Shown: positions 1 to 9,349, numbered from the stretch's first letter. The stretch: 64,000 nucleotides of DNA from JANLUX01 sp031366005 (GCA_031366005.1 JANLZB010000022.1:62001-126000), one strand, 5' to 3'. Numbers and translations are program-made. Notes: generated from the sequence alone by a model not told the origin.

Positions 1-1
1 G

Positions 2-439
2 ATAGATTCCATGGAAGCACGATTGTATGAGCTGCGTAGCAATTATGGTATTTTTGATTACACCCGCCAGGTGGAGGGTTTCAGCCGCGAATATTATAAA
101 GCAAAGGTGCAGGGCGACTCGCGCATACTGGATACCGATAAAAAAAACCTGGAAGAAAAAGGAGGTGAATACCTTGCTCTTTATCAAAACCTGGAGAGTG
201 AGCGCAAAACATATAACAAGATAAAAGTAAAATATGATCAGGCGCTTACTGATCTTATTAAAGTCGCTTCTTTTCATAATGATATTACACGCGCAGTGCC
301 GCCTGAAAAAAAGGATTCTCCCAAGCGGTTAGTCATCATGTTAATATTTACCCTTTCAGTGATGATGTTGGCTTTTGTTATTATTATTTACAAGGAATAT
401 TATGAGCCCCGAATCAGGGAGCAATTAAACAGAGCTTAG
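2..439 (+). CDS. Chain-length determinant (Wzz/GNVR-type) protein, C-terminal part
   Basis: The frame is open to the left edge, so this is the 3' end of a longer gene. What remains is a long charged helical stretch (about residues 5-95) likely to form coiled coil, one hydrophobic segment (around residues 107-128) and a short basic cytoplasmic tail. That is the C-terminal arrangement of polysaccharide co-polymerases of the Wzz/GNVR type, which set polysaccharide chain length at the inner membrane. The O-antigen ligase-like gene starts 9 bases after the stop, suggesting a shared polysaccharide operon that begins outside the window. Family assignment is by topology and context; the diagnostic N-terminal domain is not visible. 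Confidence 0.6.
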   Translation: MDSMEARLYELRSNYGIFDYTRQVEGFSREYYKAKVQGDSRILDTDKKNLEEKGGEYLALYQNLESERKTYNKIKVKYDQALTDLIKVASFHNDITRAVPPEKKDSPKRLVIMLIFTLSVMMLAFVIIIYKEYYEPRIREQLNRA

Positions 440-448
440 ATTATTTTC

Positions 449-1915
449 GTGCCCGGTTCACCGATATTAATACAGCCACAAAGTAAAAAGCAATTGCAGT
501 GGTTTTACTTGCTGCTGGCCGGCTTTGCGTTGTTGAGTGCAGTTAGTTATGTAAACGGATTGCCTTACTTGTTGCTTCTTCCGGCCGCATTAGCTGTCTT
601 TATGATTGCTGTTTTTCATTTAGAGTGGCTGGTGTTTTTTTCAGTGTTGGTTACTCCGCTCTCTATCAATCTCGCCCAAACCAGCTTAGGAATTGGCGTA
701 AGCCTTCCATCAGAGCCATTAATGTTTGGATTATTTATGGTTTTCTGGCTAAAAGTGTTTGCTGAAGGAGGGCTTGATGAAAAAATATTTCATCATCCTG
801 TATCTATTGCCATCTATTTTTATCTCGGCTGGATGACTCTTACTACCATCAGCAGCACTATGTTCATAGTTTCATTAAAATCTACGCTGGCAAAGTATTG
901 TTATATCACTGTGTTTTACTTTATGATGCTTCACCTTTTCAGAAATCTGAAAAACATTTACCGTTTTATCTGGTTCTACATTATCACTTTACTTATTGTA
1001 ATTGTTTACACCATCTTTAATCATTACAGCCAAGGATTTACAGAGAAGGCGGCTCACGTGGCAATGGTTCCTTTTTATAACGATCATACCGCTTACGCAG
1101 CAGCTATTTCTTTTTTTATTCCACCTTTGTTTGCCTTTATGACTGATAAACGCAGAGAGGATAAGTGGCCCTGGCTTACCATGATTGTAACCGTTATCCT
1201 GTTAACGGCTATCATTCTTTCCTACACGCGTGCTTCGTGGGTAGGCATGGTGGGTGCGCTCACAGTTTGGTTTTTGTTTGTGTTCAGGATACAGAAAGCA
1301 CTTATACTGGGCGGGTTGGTTGGTTTGCTGATTGTTGCATTTCTTTTCCGTACACAAATCTCCTTATCATTTGAGAAGAATAAAAAAACTTCAAGCACCA
1401 ATATTGCTGACCACGTGGAAAGTATTACCAATGTAAAAAGTGATGCATCCAATGTAGAACGGCTTAACAGGTGGTCGAGTGCATTGCGCATGTTCAGGGA
1501 TAAACCAGTGCTGGGTTTTGGACCGGGCACTTATATGTTTCAGTACGGGCGTTATCAGAAGTTTTCAGAAAAATCCATCATAAGCACTAACCTCGCCACA
1601 GGTGGAGGTTCACATAGCGAGTACCTTGGTCCTTTATCAGAAGAAGGATTGTTAGGCCCGGTGTTTTTTATAATGATAGGCATTACGGTTATATTGAGTG
1701 CTTCGCGTGTAATAAGGCAAAGTGATGATGCAAGAGTAAGAGGCCTTGCCAAGGGTTTGCTTATCGGGTTAGTAACTTACTGGATTCAGGGAGCCCTCAA
1801 TTATTTTTTAGATACTGAGAAATCGGCAGTGCCTTACTGGGGATTTATTGCAGCCATAGTTGCATTGGATTTGTATCACAGGAGCAGGGAGCAGGGAGAA
1901 GGTAGGAAGCAGTGA
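449..1915 (+). CDS. O-antigen ligase/polymerase-like membrane protein
   Basis: A 488-residue polytopic protein with about ten to twelve hydrophobic segments and a large periplasmic loop around residues 300-400 holding the conserved-looking GFGPGTYMFQYGRY and GGGSHSEYLG stretches. This is the usual form of the Wzy/WaaL O-antigen ligase family, which transfers or polymerises lipid-linked glycans at the periplasmic face. The H-S-E-Y motif in the loop matches the H-N-x-x-L-like region of the family. The GTG start lies 9 bases after the upstream chain-length determinant. Ligase cannot be told from polymerase by sequence alone. Confidence 0.78.
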   Translation: MPGSPILIQPQSKKQLQWFYLLLAGFALLSAVSYVNGLPYLLLLPAALAVFMIAVFHLEWLVFFSVLVTPLSINLAQTSLGIGVSLPSEPLMFGLFMVFWLKVFAEGGLDEKIFHHPVSIAIYFYLGWMTLTTISSTMFIVSLKSTLAKYCYITVFYFMMLHLFRNLKNIYRFIWFYIITLLIVIVYTIFNHYSQGFTEKAAHVAMVPFYNDHTAYAAAISFFIPPLFAFMTDKRREDKWPWLTMIVTVILLTAIILSYTRASWVGMVGALTVWFLFVFRIQKALILGGLVGLLIVAFLFRTQISLSFEKNKKTSSTNIADHVESITNVKSDASNVERLNRWSSALRMFRDKPVLGFGPGTYMFQYGRYQKFSEKSIISTNLATGGGSHSEYLGPLSEEGLLGPVFFIMIGITVILSASRVIRQSDDARVRGLAKGLLIGLVTYWIQGALNYFLDTEKSAVPYWGFIAAIVALDLYHRSREQGEGRKQ

Positions 1916-1970
1916 ATTAAAGAATAGATGCGAGAATATTTCTCCCTACTTCTCACTCCACACTACCCAC

Positions 1971-3203
1971 TTATAAAGATTTACAACTAAGCAATGTTAC
2001 ATCATCCAATGATTCTGTTTGCCTGCTGAATTTTTCAAACTCGTTTACCACACGAAAGTGGAGGTCTTTCATGGTAAACACATCCTTATTTTTTTCCAGC
2101 AGGTCCATTATCTTCTCCAAGCCAAAAATATCACCCTTTTCATTTTCCTGTTCCACTATGCCGTCAGTATAACAAAACAAAGTAGCACCGGTAGGAAACT
2201 GAATCATTCCTTCTCTTATAAAAGGAAGTTCTTCAAACATGCCTAAGCCGGTGGTGCCAGTGTCTAGCAGGGTAAAATTATTTTCATAATGAAGCACAGG
2301 ATGGTTATGACCTGCATTAATATAAGTAATGAAGTTACTTTTGGTATTTATGAGTGCCAGAAAAACAGTGATAAACTTTTCTCCTTTGGCAGTTTTATTT
2401 ACACAATCATTCAACTCAATCACCATTTCTTTAAGCGTGGTAAAATGCTTGGCTCTTGCATTCAGGTTTGCCTGGAAGTTCGACATCAATAAAGCAGCCG
2501 AAATACCTTTACCTGATACATCAGCGAGGCAAATGAGCAACTCATCTTTATTCAGTTCAATATAGTCGTAATAATCACCACCTACATGCTCATTAGGTAA
2601 ATAAGTGGCAGCAATATCAATGCGCGCATTGGATGGAAGTTTAGAAGGAAACAACATGCTCTGCATGCGTGCTGCAAGTTCCATTTCCCGTTGCATCTGT
2701 GCCTGCTTGATAGCTTCTTTAGTAAGGCGTTTGTTTTCAATTGCCACTACAATAATGTTGGTGATGGTGTGGATAAAAGGAAGCACTTCTTTTAAAGAAG
2801 ATATGTGTTTATGATCAATGTCACCGATAAACGCATAAGCAAGTGGCTGGTTATTGTGCAGTACGGGAATGATGCTTTCAAATCCCTGCACCCAATCGGG
2901 CATTTGAAGATTGGTAAGAGTAGAAATATTTAATTCATTCAGCCGTGCTTCCAAATGTTCAGGCAACAGGGTATATTCAACACCATAAGTAAGCGTGTGA
3001 TGCCACTTGCTATCATGAATAAATAAAGCCAGCTTCTGAACATTAAGATGATCGCGCAGAATAGTTTCATAAATCTGATAAAGCTGATCAGCAGGTAAAT
3101 TATAATTAATGGCTTTGCTGATTTGAAGCAACCAATGCAACTGTAATTCTTTTACAGCGATGGATGCAGATTGCTGGTGTTCCAAATCTTTTATCATCTC
3201 CAT
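1971..3203 (-). CDS. GAF-like/SpoIIE (PP2C) serine phosphatase
   Basis: This 410-residue soluble protein has an N-terminal GAF-like sensor region (about 20-150), a helical linker (about 155-190) and a C-terminal SpoIIE/RsbU-type PP2C phosphatase domain (about 195-405). Metal-binding motifs are visible: VGGDYYDYIEL, LADVSGKGISAALL, INAGHNHP, CYTDGIVEQEN and a final LDDVTLL. In other bacteria such phosphatases dephosphorylate anti-anti-sigma (STAS) proteins in partner-switching pathways. No STAS or kinase partner is visible here. The gene begins 40 bases after the LpxD-like gene on the same strand, so the two are probably cotranscribed. Confidence 0.85.
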   Translation of the reverse strand: MEMIKDLEHQQSASIAVKELQLHWLLQISKAINYNLPADQLYQIYETILRDHLNVQKLALFIHDSKWHHTLTYGVEYTLLPEHLEARLNELNISTLTNLQMPDWVQGFESIIPVLHNNQPLAYAFIGDIDHKHISSLKEVLPFIHTITNIIVVAIENKRLTKEAIKQAQMQREMELAARMQSMLFPSKLPSNARIDIAATYLPNEHVGGDYYDYIELNKDELLICLADVSGKGISAALLMSNFQANLNARAKHFTTLKEMVIELNDCVNKTAKGEKFITVFLALINTKSNFITYINAGHNHPVLHYENNFTLLDTGTTGLGMFEELPFIREGMIQFPTGATLFCYTDGIVEQENEKGDIFGLEKIMDLLEKNKDVFTMKDLHFRVVNEFEKFSRQTESLDDVTLLSCKSL

Positions 3204-3243
3204 TGAGCTAAACTATCAAAAAGAATAAGTTCATTGTATATTA

Positions 3244-4173
3244 TCATCTCAACTTTTCAACAATCTCCGGTAATCTTTTTATCAGCGCAAGCTCTTTCAT
3301 TTTTTCTCTTGCATCACGCGTGGGACTTCCAAAATATACTTTTCCACCCTCCAATGATTTGCCAACACCACTTTGTCCTAACACTACTGCACCGGCACCA
3401 ATAGTAAGATCTTTTTGCACTCCCACTTGTCCCCATAAAATTACATCATCTTCAATAATAACACATCCCGCAATGCCGACCTGTGCAGCAAACAAACAAT
3501 TTTTTCCTATGATGGTATCATGCCCCACATGTACCTGATTATCCATTTTGGTTCCTTCACCAATGGTGGTATCAGATGAAACACCACGATCAATAGTACA
3601 GCTGGCACCTATTTCAACATTATCTTTAATCACCACTCTTCCGCAACTGTGCATTTTATCATAATAGGCAGGCCTGCGTTTAAAATAAAAGGCATCAGAA
3701 CCTAACACTGCTCCTGCATGTATTATTACTTCATCACCAATGACGGTGTGATCGTAAATGACAACGCCACTGTGTATCAGGCATTTTTTGCCAATTTTAA
3801 CATGTGGACCAATACTTACGTTGGGTTGTATAAATGTTCCTGAGCCAATTTCTGCTGTGTGATGTATAGATTCCTTACTTGGCTCAAAAGGCATGAAATG
3901 TTTACATAGAAAAACATAATCACGAAAAGGATCCTCAGAAAATAACAGTGCTTTGCCTTCAGGAATTTCCACTTCTTTATTAATGATAATAAAAGTGGCT
4001 GCTGATTTTAATGCCTTATCATAATATTTGGGATGGTCAACAAAAGTGAGGTCGCCCTGTTCAACACGATGAATTTCATTGATGCCTTTCACCATCATTT
4101 GCTCATCACCCATTATGCGTGCATTTATTAAAATTGCGATATCTTCAAGCGAGTGAGCGGTATTAAATTTCAT
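3244..4173 (-). CDS. LpxD-like UDP-3-O-acylglucosamine N-acyltransferase
   Basis: 309 residues: an N-terminal LpxD uridine-binding-like domain (1-95) followed by a left-handed beta helix of hexapeptide repeats (about 100-290). The expected catalytic His lies in VHVGHDTIIGKNC, followed by AAQVGIAGCV and WGQVGVQ, as in LpxD. LpxD adds the N-linked 3-hydroxyacyl chain to UDP-3-O-acylglucosamine in lipid A synthesis. The protein is shorter than E. coli LpxD (about 340) and lies away from lpxA/lpxC, so it could be the second LpxD-like paralogue seen in many Bacteroidota. A TACATTTG -7-like element sits 18 bases upstream of the start codon. Confidence 0.8.
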   Translation of the reverse strand: MKFNTAHSLEDIAILINARIMGDEQMMVKGINEIHRVEQGDLTFVDHPKYYDKALKSAATFIIINKEVEIPEGKALLFSEDPFRDYVFLCKHFMPFEPSKESIHHTAEIGSGTFIQPNVSIGPHVKIGKKCLIHSGVVIYDHTVIGDEVIIHAGAVLGSDAFYFKRRPAYYDKMHSCGRVVIKDNVEIGASCTIDRGVSSDTTIGEGTKMDNQVHVGHDTIIGKNCLFAAQVGIAGCVIIEDDVILWGQVGVQKDLTIGAGAVVLGQSGVGKSLEGGKVYFGSPTRDAREKMKELALIKRLPEIVEKLR

Positions 4174-4190
4174 ACGTGCATTGTAATTTA

Positions 4191-4198
4191 CAAATGTA
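4191..4198 (-). promoter_or_regulatory. -7 promoter-like element (TACATTTG) before the LpxD-like gene
   Basis: On the minus strand TACATTTG fits the Bacteroidota -7 consensus TAnnTTTG and would give a transcript with a very short leader. No good TTG -33 box is seen at the usual distance, so support is partial. Confidence 0.3.
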
Positions 4199-4334
4199 TT
4201 AATTCTATTGTTGTTGAATAACTGCCACAGTTCTCGGCTGCCCGAAGCACCTGTGTAATTATGTGTTTTGGCATATTTATTTATTTAGTACAGAAGATTT
4301 ATTGATACAAAAATAATTTCAAACAATATAAAAA

Positions 4335-5021
4335 ATGAAAGCTTATAAAATATTGATCGCAACATGTGTGCTGATCAGCGCACAATTTTATGTTTCAGCC
4401 CAAACAACTCCGCGCAATGAGCCACACAGTAATAACGGAAATTCAGGACAGCCTGGTAATTATAACAACACCACTACCAATCCAAATTATAACAATGGTA
4501 ATATTCAACAGCCGGATAATAATAATGGTACACTGAATCCCAATTATAACAACAGTACTATTCAGACACCACAAAACAGCACCGGTAATGAGCAATATCC
4601 TAATGGCAATGGCAACAATCAAAACCCGGATTTCAATAAAGGAACTATACAAACTCCGCAGAACAGCACAGGCAATCAGCAAACTCCAAATGGAAATAAT
4701 AACTGGCAGAATCCTGATGATGTAAACCGCAGGATGGATGGAGGTGTGATTCAACAAAATCAAAATAATACCTCTACACACACCACCACAGTTACCAGGC
4801 AGACTCCGCCTCAGGACTCTGTTAGGATAACACGAAATAAAACCACTCAAAAAAGCAATCATACTTCCACAGGGAATAGGGTAAATACAGGATCAAAATC
4901 CAGCACTAATTACAATCAGCAACACTCCAAAACAGATATAGTAAAAGATGCGAATGGCAATAACAAAGCTGTTCATCATGAGAAAAATACAACTGTTACT
5001 AAAAAAGATACTCTCCGTTAA
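4335..5021 (+). CDS. Secreted Asn/Gln/Thr-rich repeat protein
   Basis: 228 residues. Residues 1-22 are a signal peptide ending in VSAQ. The rest is almost entirely Asn, Gln, Thr, Ser and Pro with imperfect internal repeats: NYNNGNIQ/NYNNSTIQ units and two long copies of TIQTPQNSTGNxQxPNGN around residues 75-125. There is no hydrophobic core, so it is probably disordered in the periplasm or outside the cell. The tail becomes basic (KTTQKS, VTKKDTLR). No family is recognised and no function is proposed. The opposite-strand open frame here is a by-product of composition. Confidence 0.7.
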   Translation: MKAYKILIATCVLISAQFYVSAQTTPRNEPHSNNGNSGQPGNYNNTTTNPNYNNGNIQQPDNNNGTLNPNYNNSTIQTPQNSTGNEQYPNGNGNNQNPDFNKGTIQTPQNSTGNQQTPNGNNNWQNPDDVNRRMDGGVIQQNQNNTSTHTTTVTRQTPPQDSVRITRNKTTQKSNHTSTGNRVNTGSKSSTNYNQQHSKTDIVKDANGNNKAVHHEKNTTVTKKDTLR

Positions 5022-5128
5022 AGCAACTGTTTAAAAAATAGTAGTTGTCTTACAAGTTATTGAAATAGTTGTTTGCTTTCAATTGATGTGTTTAGCTAAT
5101 TTTGAACGCTGTAATAGAACATTTTCTT

Positions 5129-5533
5129 ATGAAAGATAACCCTGTAATTTTGATGGTTGATGATGATGAGGATGACCGGAGGTTGTTTTTTGAAGCAGCC
5201 CGTGAAGTAAGTGATTCCATTCGTTGCCTGAGTGCAGAAGATGGAGAGAAGGCATTACACTTGTTGCAATCAGGTCAATCTCCGCTACCGGATTATATTT
5301 TTCTTGATTTGAATATGCCTAGGTTAAATGGCAAACAATGCCTTGAGGAGATAAAGAAAACACAAGCGTTGTTACACATTCCTGTTATAATATTTACAAC
5401 AACAAGGCGCGATGAAGATGTGGAAGAAACAAAACGACTGGGTGCAGTTGAATTTCTTACTAAGCCTGTCTTGTTTGAAGATATATGTAAAGCAATCATC
5501 TATGTAATTTCAGAGGACTGGAACAAAAATTAA
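5129..5533 (+). CDS. Stand-alone response regulator receiver protein
   Basis: 134 residues from the ATG at 5129; a TTG nine codons upstream is a poorer start because the fold begins at VILMVDDDEDD. It is a single CheY-like receiver domain with acidic pocket D11/D12, phosphoacceptor D60 in FLDLNMP, the Thr of IFTTTRRD and Lys of FLTKPV. No output domain is present, so it must signal by protein contact. This subtype is often encoded apart from its kinase, and no histidine kinase is near. A strong terminator-like hairpin follows. Confidence 0.88.
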   Translation: MKDNPVILMVDDDEDDRRLFFEAAREVSDSIRCLSAEDGEKALHLLQSGQSPLPDYIFLDLNMPRLNGKQCLEEIKKTQALLHIPVIIFTTTRRDEDVEETKRLGAVEFLTKPVLFEDICKAIIYVISEDWNKN

Positions 5534-5556
5534 TATACCGTTGCTTGTTGGATTTA

Positions 5557-5592
5557 AAAAAGGCATTTGTAATTTTTTACAGATGCCTTTTT
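5557..5592. terminator. Hairpin terminator, probably bidirectional
   Basis: A 16-bp stem (AAAAAGGCATTTGTAA against its complement, one G-U pair) closes a TTTT loop and is bounded by A and T runs. It lies between the converging response regulator and DUF1569 genes and can serve both. Confidence 0.8.
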
Positions 5593-5681
5593 AACTTAAA
5601 ACTTAAACACAACCATTTTTATATTTAAATAAATATGCCAATTGCCATTTGTAGAATAAGTAAAAGAAATTCTACAATTTA

Positions 5682-6131
5682 TCAGGCACCGAATTGCCTG
5701 AGATGATGATCCAGATGCTTCCATTGTAAATTATCCCATTCTTCCGTAGTCATATTTCCAAAGAAAGGATGATTTTTATTGGCGATACTTTTTTCTCCAA
5801 GTGAAGTAAAGCGTTCAATCATGTTGATTATTTTTTTCTTTTCTTCTTCAAAATTTCTACTATCCGATACGACAAATTTTGGGGCTGTTGGCAGATTTTG
5901 CTTGAAAGGTTTTTCACCTGTTAATTGTTTTTTTGCAATACTTCCAAACAACATTCCGATTAATCCCCTCTTTAATTTCATTTCTCCAAATAGAACCATT
6001 AACGGAGTTTGAACATGCGTGAGCATTTGTGCAACATTCATTCTACCCCATAGCGCTTCACTATCGGGTTTTAAATTATTAATGCGGCAAATAATTTCTT
6101 TACTGTTGTTTTGATCAAATAAACTTTTCAT
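5682..6131 (-). CDS. DUF1569 (DinB-like) protein
   Basis: 149 residues from the ATG at 6131 (MKSLFDQN); in-frame ATGs at 6140 and 6158 are alternatives but family members usually start like this one. It matches DUF1569, a small four-helix DinB-like family: LWGRMNVAQMLTHVQ in the first half and HPFFGNMTTEEW with KHLDHHLRQF at the end. The conserved histidines suggest a DinB-type metal site. Biochemical role unknown. Monocistronic. Confidence 0.75.
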   Translation of the reverse strand: MKSLFDQNNSKEIICRINNLKPDSEALWGRMNVAQMLTHVQTPLMVLFGEMKLKRGLIGMLFGSIAKKQLTGEKPFKQNLPTAPKFVVSDSRNFEEEKKKIINMIERFTSLGEKSIANKNHPFFGNMTTEEWDNLQWKHLDHHLRQFGA

Positions 6132-6273
6132 GATATTCATTAATATTTGAGCATACAAAATAAATCTTTATTAAGGATTTATAGTGTGAGGAATTTTAAT
6201 TTTTTATAATTATTACACCAAAAGAATTAAATCTTTAAGGGCAAATTAGATTAGTTAGATCAATCAAGTCCAA

Positions 6274-6624
6274 TTAAAAATTATGCTTATCCCCTGTACC
6301 TGTAGTGTCTTTTGTTGTTTTCTTGATTTTTTTTGGAACCACTTTAGTTTTATCGCGTGGTGCAGGTGTAGCTTGCTTTATTGGTTTTTTTATCTTTTCA
6401 GAATCCCGCGATGGATTTTCATTTTCATTATCCACTTTCTTATCAGGATATCCCTGCTCTTCATTATAAATTGCATTGGTATCAGGAGATTTGTAAATGG
6501 AATTAGTATCAGGATAATTTGGAACAGGTTTATCCTTTAATGTTTTATTTACAGGTAGTGAATCATTCTGTGCAAAAAGTGCAGTTGAAGAAAGTACTAA
6601 AGCTATTATTAATAAAGTTCTCAT
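6274..6624 (-). CDS. Small secreted basic/acidic protein of unknown function
   Basis: 116 residues. The N terminus is a signal peptide (LLIIALVLSSTALFAQ). The mature part is hydrophilic, with a short duplication (DTNSIYKSPDTNAIY), an acidic middle and a lysine-rich C terminus (KVVPKKIKKTTKD). Probably disordered and periplasmic. No family recognised. Confidence 0.6.
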   Translation of the reverse strand: MRTLLIIALVLSSTALFAQNDSLPVNKTLKDKPVPNYPDTNSIYKSPDTNAIYNEEQGYPDKKVDNENENPSRDSEKIKKPIKQATPAPRDKTKVVPKKIKKTTKDTTGTGDKHNF

Positions 6625-6757
6625 ATAATGATAGATTAAAAGTTAGTGCCAATATGTAAAAACGATTTTGATTATTATCCTAAAAATCTGAAACGTTATT
6701 TTATGATGCTTAATCAATATTACCGATATTTGAAAATTAACTAAGCCCGTCACGATA

Positions 6758-7798
6758 ATGATGAACATACCTGAAGTGACAGTATTGATGCCGGTTTATA
6801 ATGCATCAGGTTTTTTACGTGATGCTGTTGAGAGTATTTTAACGCAAACTTTTAAGGACTTTGAGTTGCTGATTATTAATGATGGCTCAAAAGATAACTC
6901 CTCCTCCATACTTGAATCGTATAATGATTCACGCATCAGGTTTGTTCAGCATTCACAAAACGAAGGGCTGGTAAAAACATTGAATGAAGGATTGAAATCT
7001 GCACGGGGAAATTATATTGTAAGGATGGATGCTGATAGTATTAGTTTGCCACATCGAATTTCGAAACAAGTAAAATTTATGAATGCTAACCGTGATGTGG
7101 CAATAGCAGGTGCATGGTTCAGTGATATAAATAATAAAACAGAAGTTTCAAAAGTGCCACGTAAGCATGAAGCACTCAAAAGTTTTTTATTTTTTAATTC
7201 CGGCTTTGCTCATTCAACAGTTATTATCAGGAAAAACTATTTTCAAAGCCACCATCTTTTTTACAATGCTGACTTTCCACATGCTGAAGATTACGAGCTG
7301 TCAGTGCGTGCCTCGCGAATGTTGAAGTTGGCCAACGTATCTGAGGTACTATTGCATTCCCGTTATCATGGTTATAAATTATCAAGTCAGCATAATAATG
7401 CACAGCGTAGCTCCATCCATCGTTGCCACCAAAGGCAGCTGATGGAATTAGGTTTAAAGCCCAATGTTAAAGAGCTTCAAATACATTTTGCCATTGCGAA
7501 TCTTTTATATTCTCCTCAAAAAGAATTTGTGGAGGAAGTTGAAGACTGGTTAATAAAAGTGGTGAATGCTAATAAAAAAACAAACATATTCTCTAATCAT
7601 CATTTTAACAGAATGATTGGTGGATATTGGTATAACATCTGCAGCACTTTGTATGAACAAGGTATTGATACAAGAAAAAATTTTTCCAAATCAAACCTTC
7701 TCAAATCCGGATATGTTTCTCCTGCTTTGAAGTTAAAATACAGAATGAAATATCAAATAGGTTTGACAAGGAATATTGAGAAAATCAGAAAAAGGTAA
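6758..7798 (+). CDS. Family 2 glycosyltransferase
   Basis: 346 residues with a GT-A fold in the first two thirds: the N-terminal VTVLMPVYNASGFLRDAVES motif, LLIINDGSKDNS for nucleotide-sugar binding, the D-x-D-like VRMDADSIS and the acceptor-side HAEDYELSVRAS. The family transfers a sugar to a glycan or lipid acceptor. It has no membrane segments and stands alone between two secreted-protein genes, so substrate and pathway cannot be read from context. ATG at 6758 and 6761 are equivalent starts. Confidence 0.88.
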   Translation: MMNIPEVTVLMPVYNASGFLRDAVESILTQTFKDFELLIINDGSKDNSSSILESYNDSRIRFVQHSQNEGLVKTLNEGLKSARGNYIVRMDADSISLPHRISKQVKFMNANRDVAIAGAWFSDINNKTEVSKVPRKHEALKSFLFFNSGFAHSTVIIRKNYFQSHHLFYNADFPHAEDYELSVRASRMLKLANVSEVLLHSRYHGYKLSSQHNNAQRSSIHRCHQRQLMELGLKPNVKELQIHFAIANLLYSPQKEFVEEVEDWLIKVVNANKKTNIFSNHHFNRMIGGYWYNICSTLYEQGIDTRKNFSKSNLLKSGYVSPALKLKYRMKYQIGLTRNIEKIRKR

Positions 7799-7899
7799 AT
7801 ATAAATTTGAGTTAATTTAATTTTTTTTAAATCCAGCTATCATCCTTTACCGTAAATGAGTTCAAATAAAAAATTTTAAAACTCATAAAAATTAAAACT

Positions 7900-8421
7900 A
7901 TGTTTAAAAAACTAATGATTGTTGCAATGTTAGGTTATACCACAATTGCAAGCGCACAAATGAACAATGAAAAAGGAGTAATGGTAGGCGGTGCTATGAT
8001 GGTACAAAGCAAAAACATTGTAGAAAATGCTGTCAACTCGAAGGATCACACTACACTTGTAGCGGCAGTTAAAGCAGCAGGTTTGGTAGAAACATTAAGC
8101 AGCACAGGACCATTTACAGTGTTTGCACCCACAAATGAAGCATTTAACAAATTACCTGCGGGTACAGTGGAAGGTTTGTTAAAGCCTGAATCAAAAGATA
8201 AACTTACTTCCATTCTTACCTATCATGTTGTGGCAGGACGTTACACAAGCAAAGACTTGAAAGATGGAATGAAATTAAAAACCGTGCAGGGTGAAGAAAT
8301 CACTATTAGTAAAAAAGGAAATACCTGGATGGTGAACAATGCAAAAATTGCAATTGCAGATATAATGGATAGCAATGGAGTTACTTATGTAATTGATTCA
8401 GTACTTATGCCCAAGATGTAA
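7900..8421 (+). CDS. Secreted fasciclin (FAS1) domain protein
   Basis: 173 residues: a signal peptide (about 1-20, ending ASAQ) and one FAS1 domain (about 38-172). Both FAS1 signatures are present: the H1 block GPFTVFAPTNEAFNKLP and the H2 block around LTYHVVAGRYTSKDL, ending DSNGVTYVIDSVLMP. FAS1 domains mediate adhesion or ligand binding. A single-domain secreted form is common in Bacteroidota. It is followed by a hairpin terminator. Confidence 0.92.
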   Translation: MFKKLMIVAMLGYTTIASAQMNNEKGVMVGGAMMVQSKNIVENAVNSKDHTTLVAAVKAAGLVETLSSTGPFTVFAPTNEAFNKLPAGTVEGLLKPESKDKLTSILTYHVVAGRYTSKDLKDGMKLKTVQGEEITISKKGNTWMVNNAKIAIADIMDSNGVTYVIDSVLMPKM

Positions 8422-8451
8422 AGAAATTAATTTTTCTAAGTATAGGTGGTT

Positions 8452-8484
8452 AGCCGCTTCGTATTTTTTACGGGCGGCTTTTTT
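8452..8484 (+). terminator. Rho-independent terminator of the fasciclin gene
   Basis: AGCCGC pairs with GCGGCT around an AT-rich loop that can pair further (CGTA/TACG), followed by six T residues. It overlaps the stop of the convergent sigma factor gene by two bases. Confidence 0.7.
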
Positions 8485-9349
8485 AATCTCCCAAATAACC
8501 TTTTAATAAGTTACTTCTGTTTTTATGGCGAAGCCTTCGAATTGCTTTTTCTTTTATTTGGCGGACACGTTCACGCGTAAGATCAAATTTTTCTCCTATC
8601 TCTTCTAATGTGGCACCCTGGTTGGCACCGATACCAAAAAACATTTTCACGATTTCACGCTCACGCTCAGGAAGTGTACCTAATGAACGTTCAATTTCTT
8701 TCTTTAAAGATTCTGACATCAGGTGAACATCTGCGCGAGGTGATTCAGCATTTTCCATCACGTCAAGTAAAGTGCTTTCCTCACCATTTGCAAAAGGAGC
8801 ATCCATGCTCACATGCCTTCCTGGTATGCGCATGGCATCAATAATTTTATCCAACGGTAATTCCGCCCACTCTGCAATTTCTTCCTGCGATGGCTCACGT
8901 TCAAATTCCTGTTCCAGCTGGCTGAATACTTTCCCGATTTTATTTAATGAGCCAACCTGGTTTAAAGGAAGCCTTACAATTCGTGATTGTTCCGCAATGG
9001 CTTGCAAAATACTTTGACGTATCCACCATACGGCATAAGAAATAAATTTGAATCCGCGTGTTTCATCAAAGCGTGAAGCAGCTTTTATCAAACCGAGGTT
9101 GCCTTCGTTTATCAAATCAGGAAGTGTGAGTCCCTGATTCTGATATTGCTTTGCAACAGAAACCACAAACCGGAGATTAGCGCGTGTAAGCTGGTCAAGC
9201 GCTGATTGGTCTCCATCTCTGATACGAATGGCAAGTGCCACTTCCTGCTCAGCAGTAATCATTTTTTCTTTGCTGATATCCTGAAGATATTTTTCCAGTG
9301 AAAGATTTTCACGATTGGTAATTGTTTTTGAAATTTTCAGTTGTCGCAT
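8483..9349 (-). CDS. rpoD: Primary RNA polymerase sigma factor, RpoD/SigA family
   Basis: 288 residues, the compact form typical of Bacteroidota, lacking region 1.1 and the long spacer of proteobacterial sigma-70. Region 1.2 is near residues 15-45, region 2 includes LTRANLRFVVSVAKQYQ and the promoter-melting segment FKFISYAVWWIRQSI, region 3 spans about 135-210, and region 4 carries the helix-turn-helix ATLEEIGEKFDLTRERVRQI. In this phylum this sigma factor reads the TTG/TAnnTTTG promoters proposed elsewhere in the window. A TAAATTTG -7-like element lies upstream at 9409-9416, giving a leader of about 55 bases, but without a clear -33 box. Confidence 0.95.
   Translation of the reverse strand: MRQLKISKTITNRENLSLEKYLQDISKEKMITAEQEVALAIRIRDGDQSALDQLTRANLRFVVSVAKQYQNQGLTLPDLINEGNLGLIKAASRFDETRGFKFISYAVWWIRQSILQAIAEQSRIVRLPLNQVGSLNKIGKVFSQLEQEFEREPSQEEIAEWAELPLDKIIDAMRIPGRHVSMDAPFANGEESTLLDVMENAESPRADVHLMSESLKKEIERSLGTLPEREREIVKMFFGIGANQGATLEEIGEKFDLTRERVRQIKEKAIRRLRHKNRSNLLKGYLGD

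Noticed and set aside
1916..1970. Hairpin between the O-antigen ligase-like and SpoIIE genes
   Set aside because: GGGAGAAG-type words face TTCTCCC, but pairing is short and interrupted, not enough for a terminator call.
4443..4862. 139-residue minus-strand frame opposite the Asn-rich protein
   Set aside because: An Ile/Val-rich shadow produced by Asn codons read in reverse.
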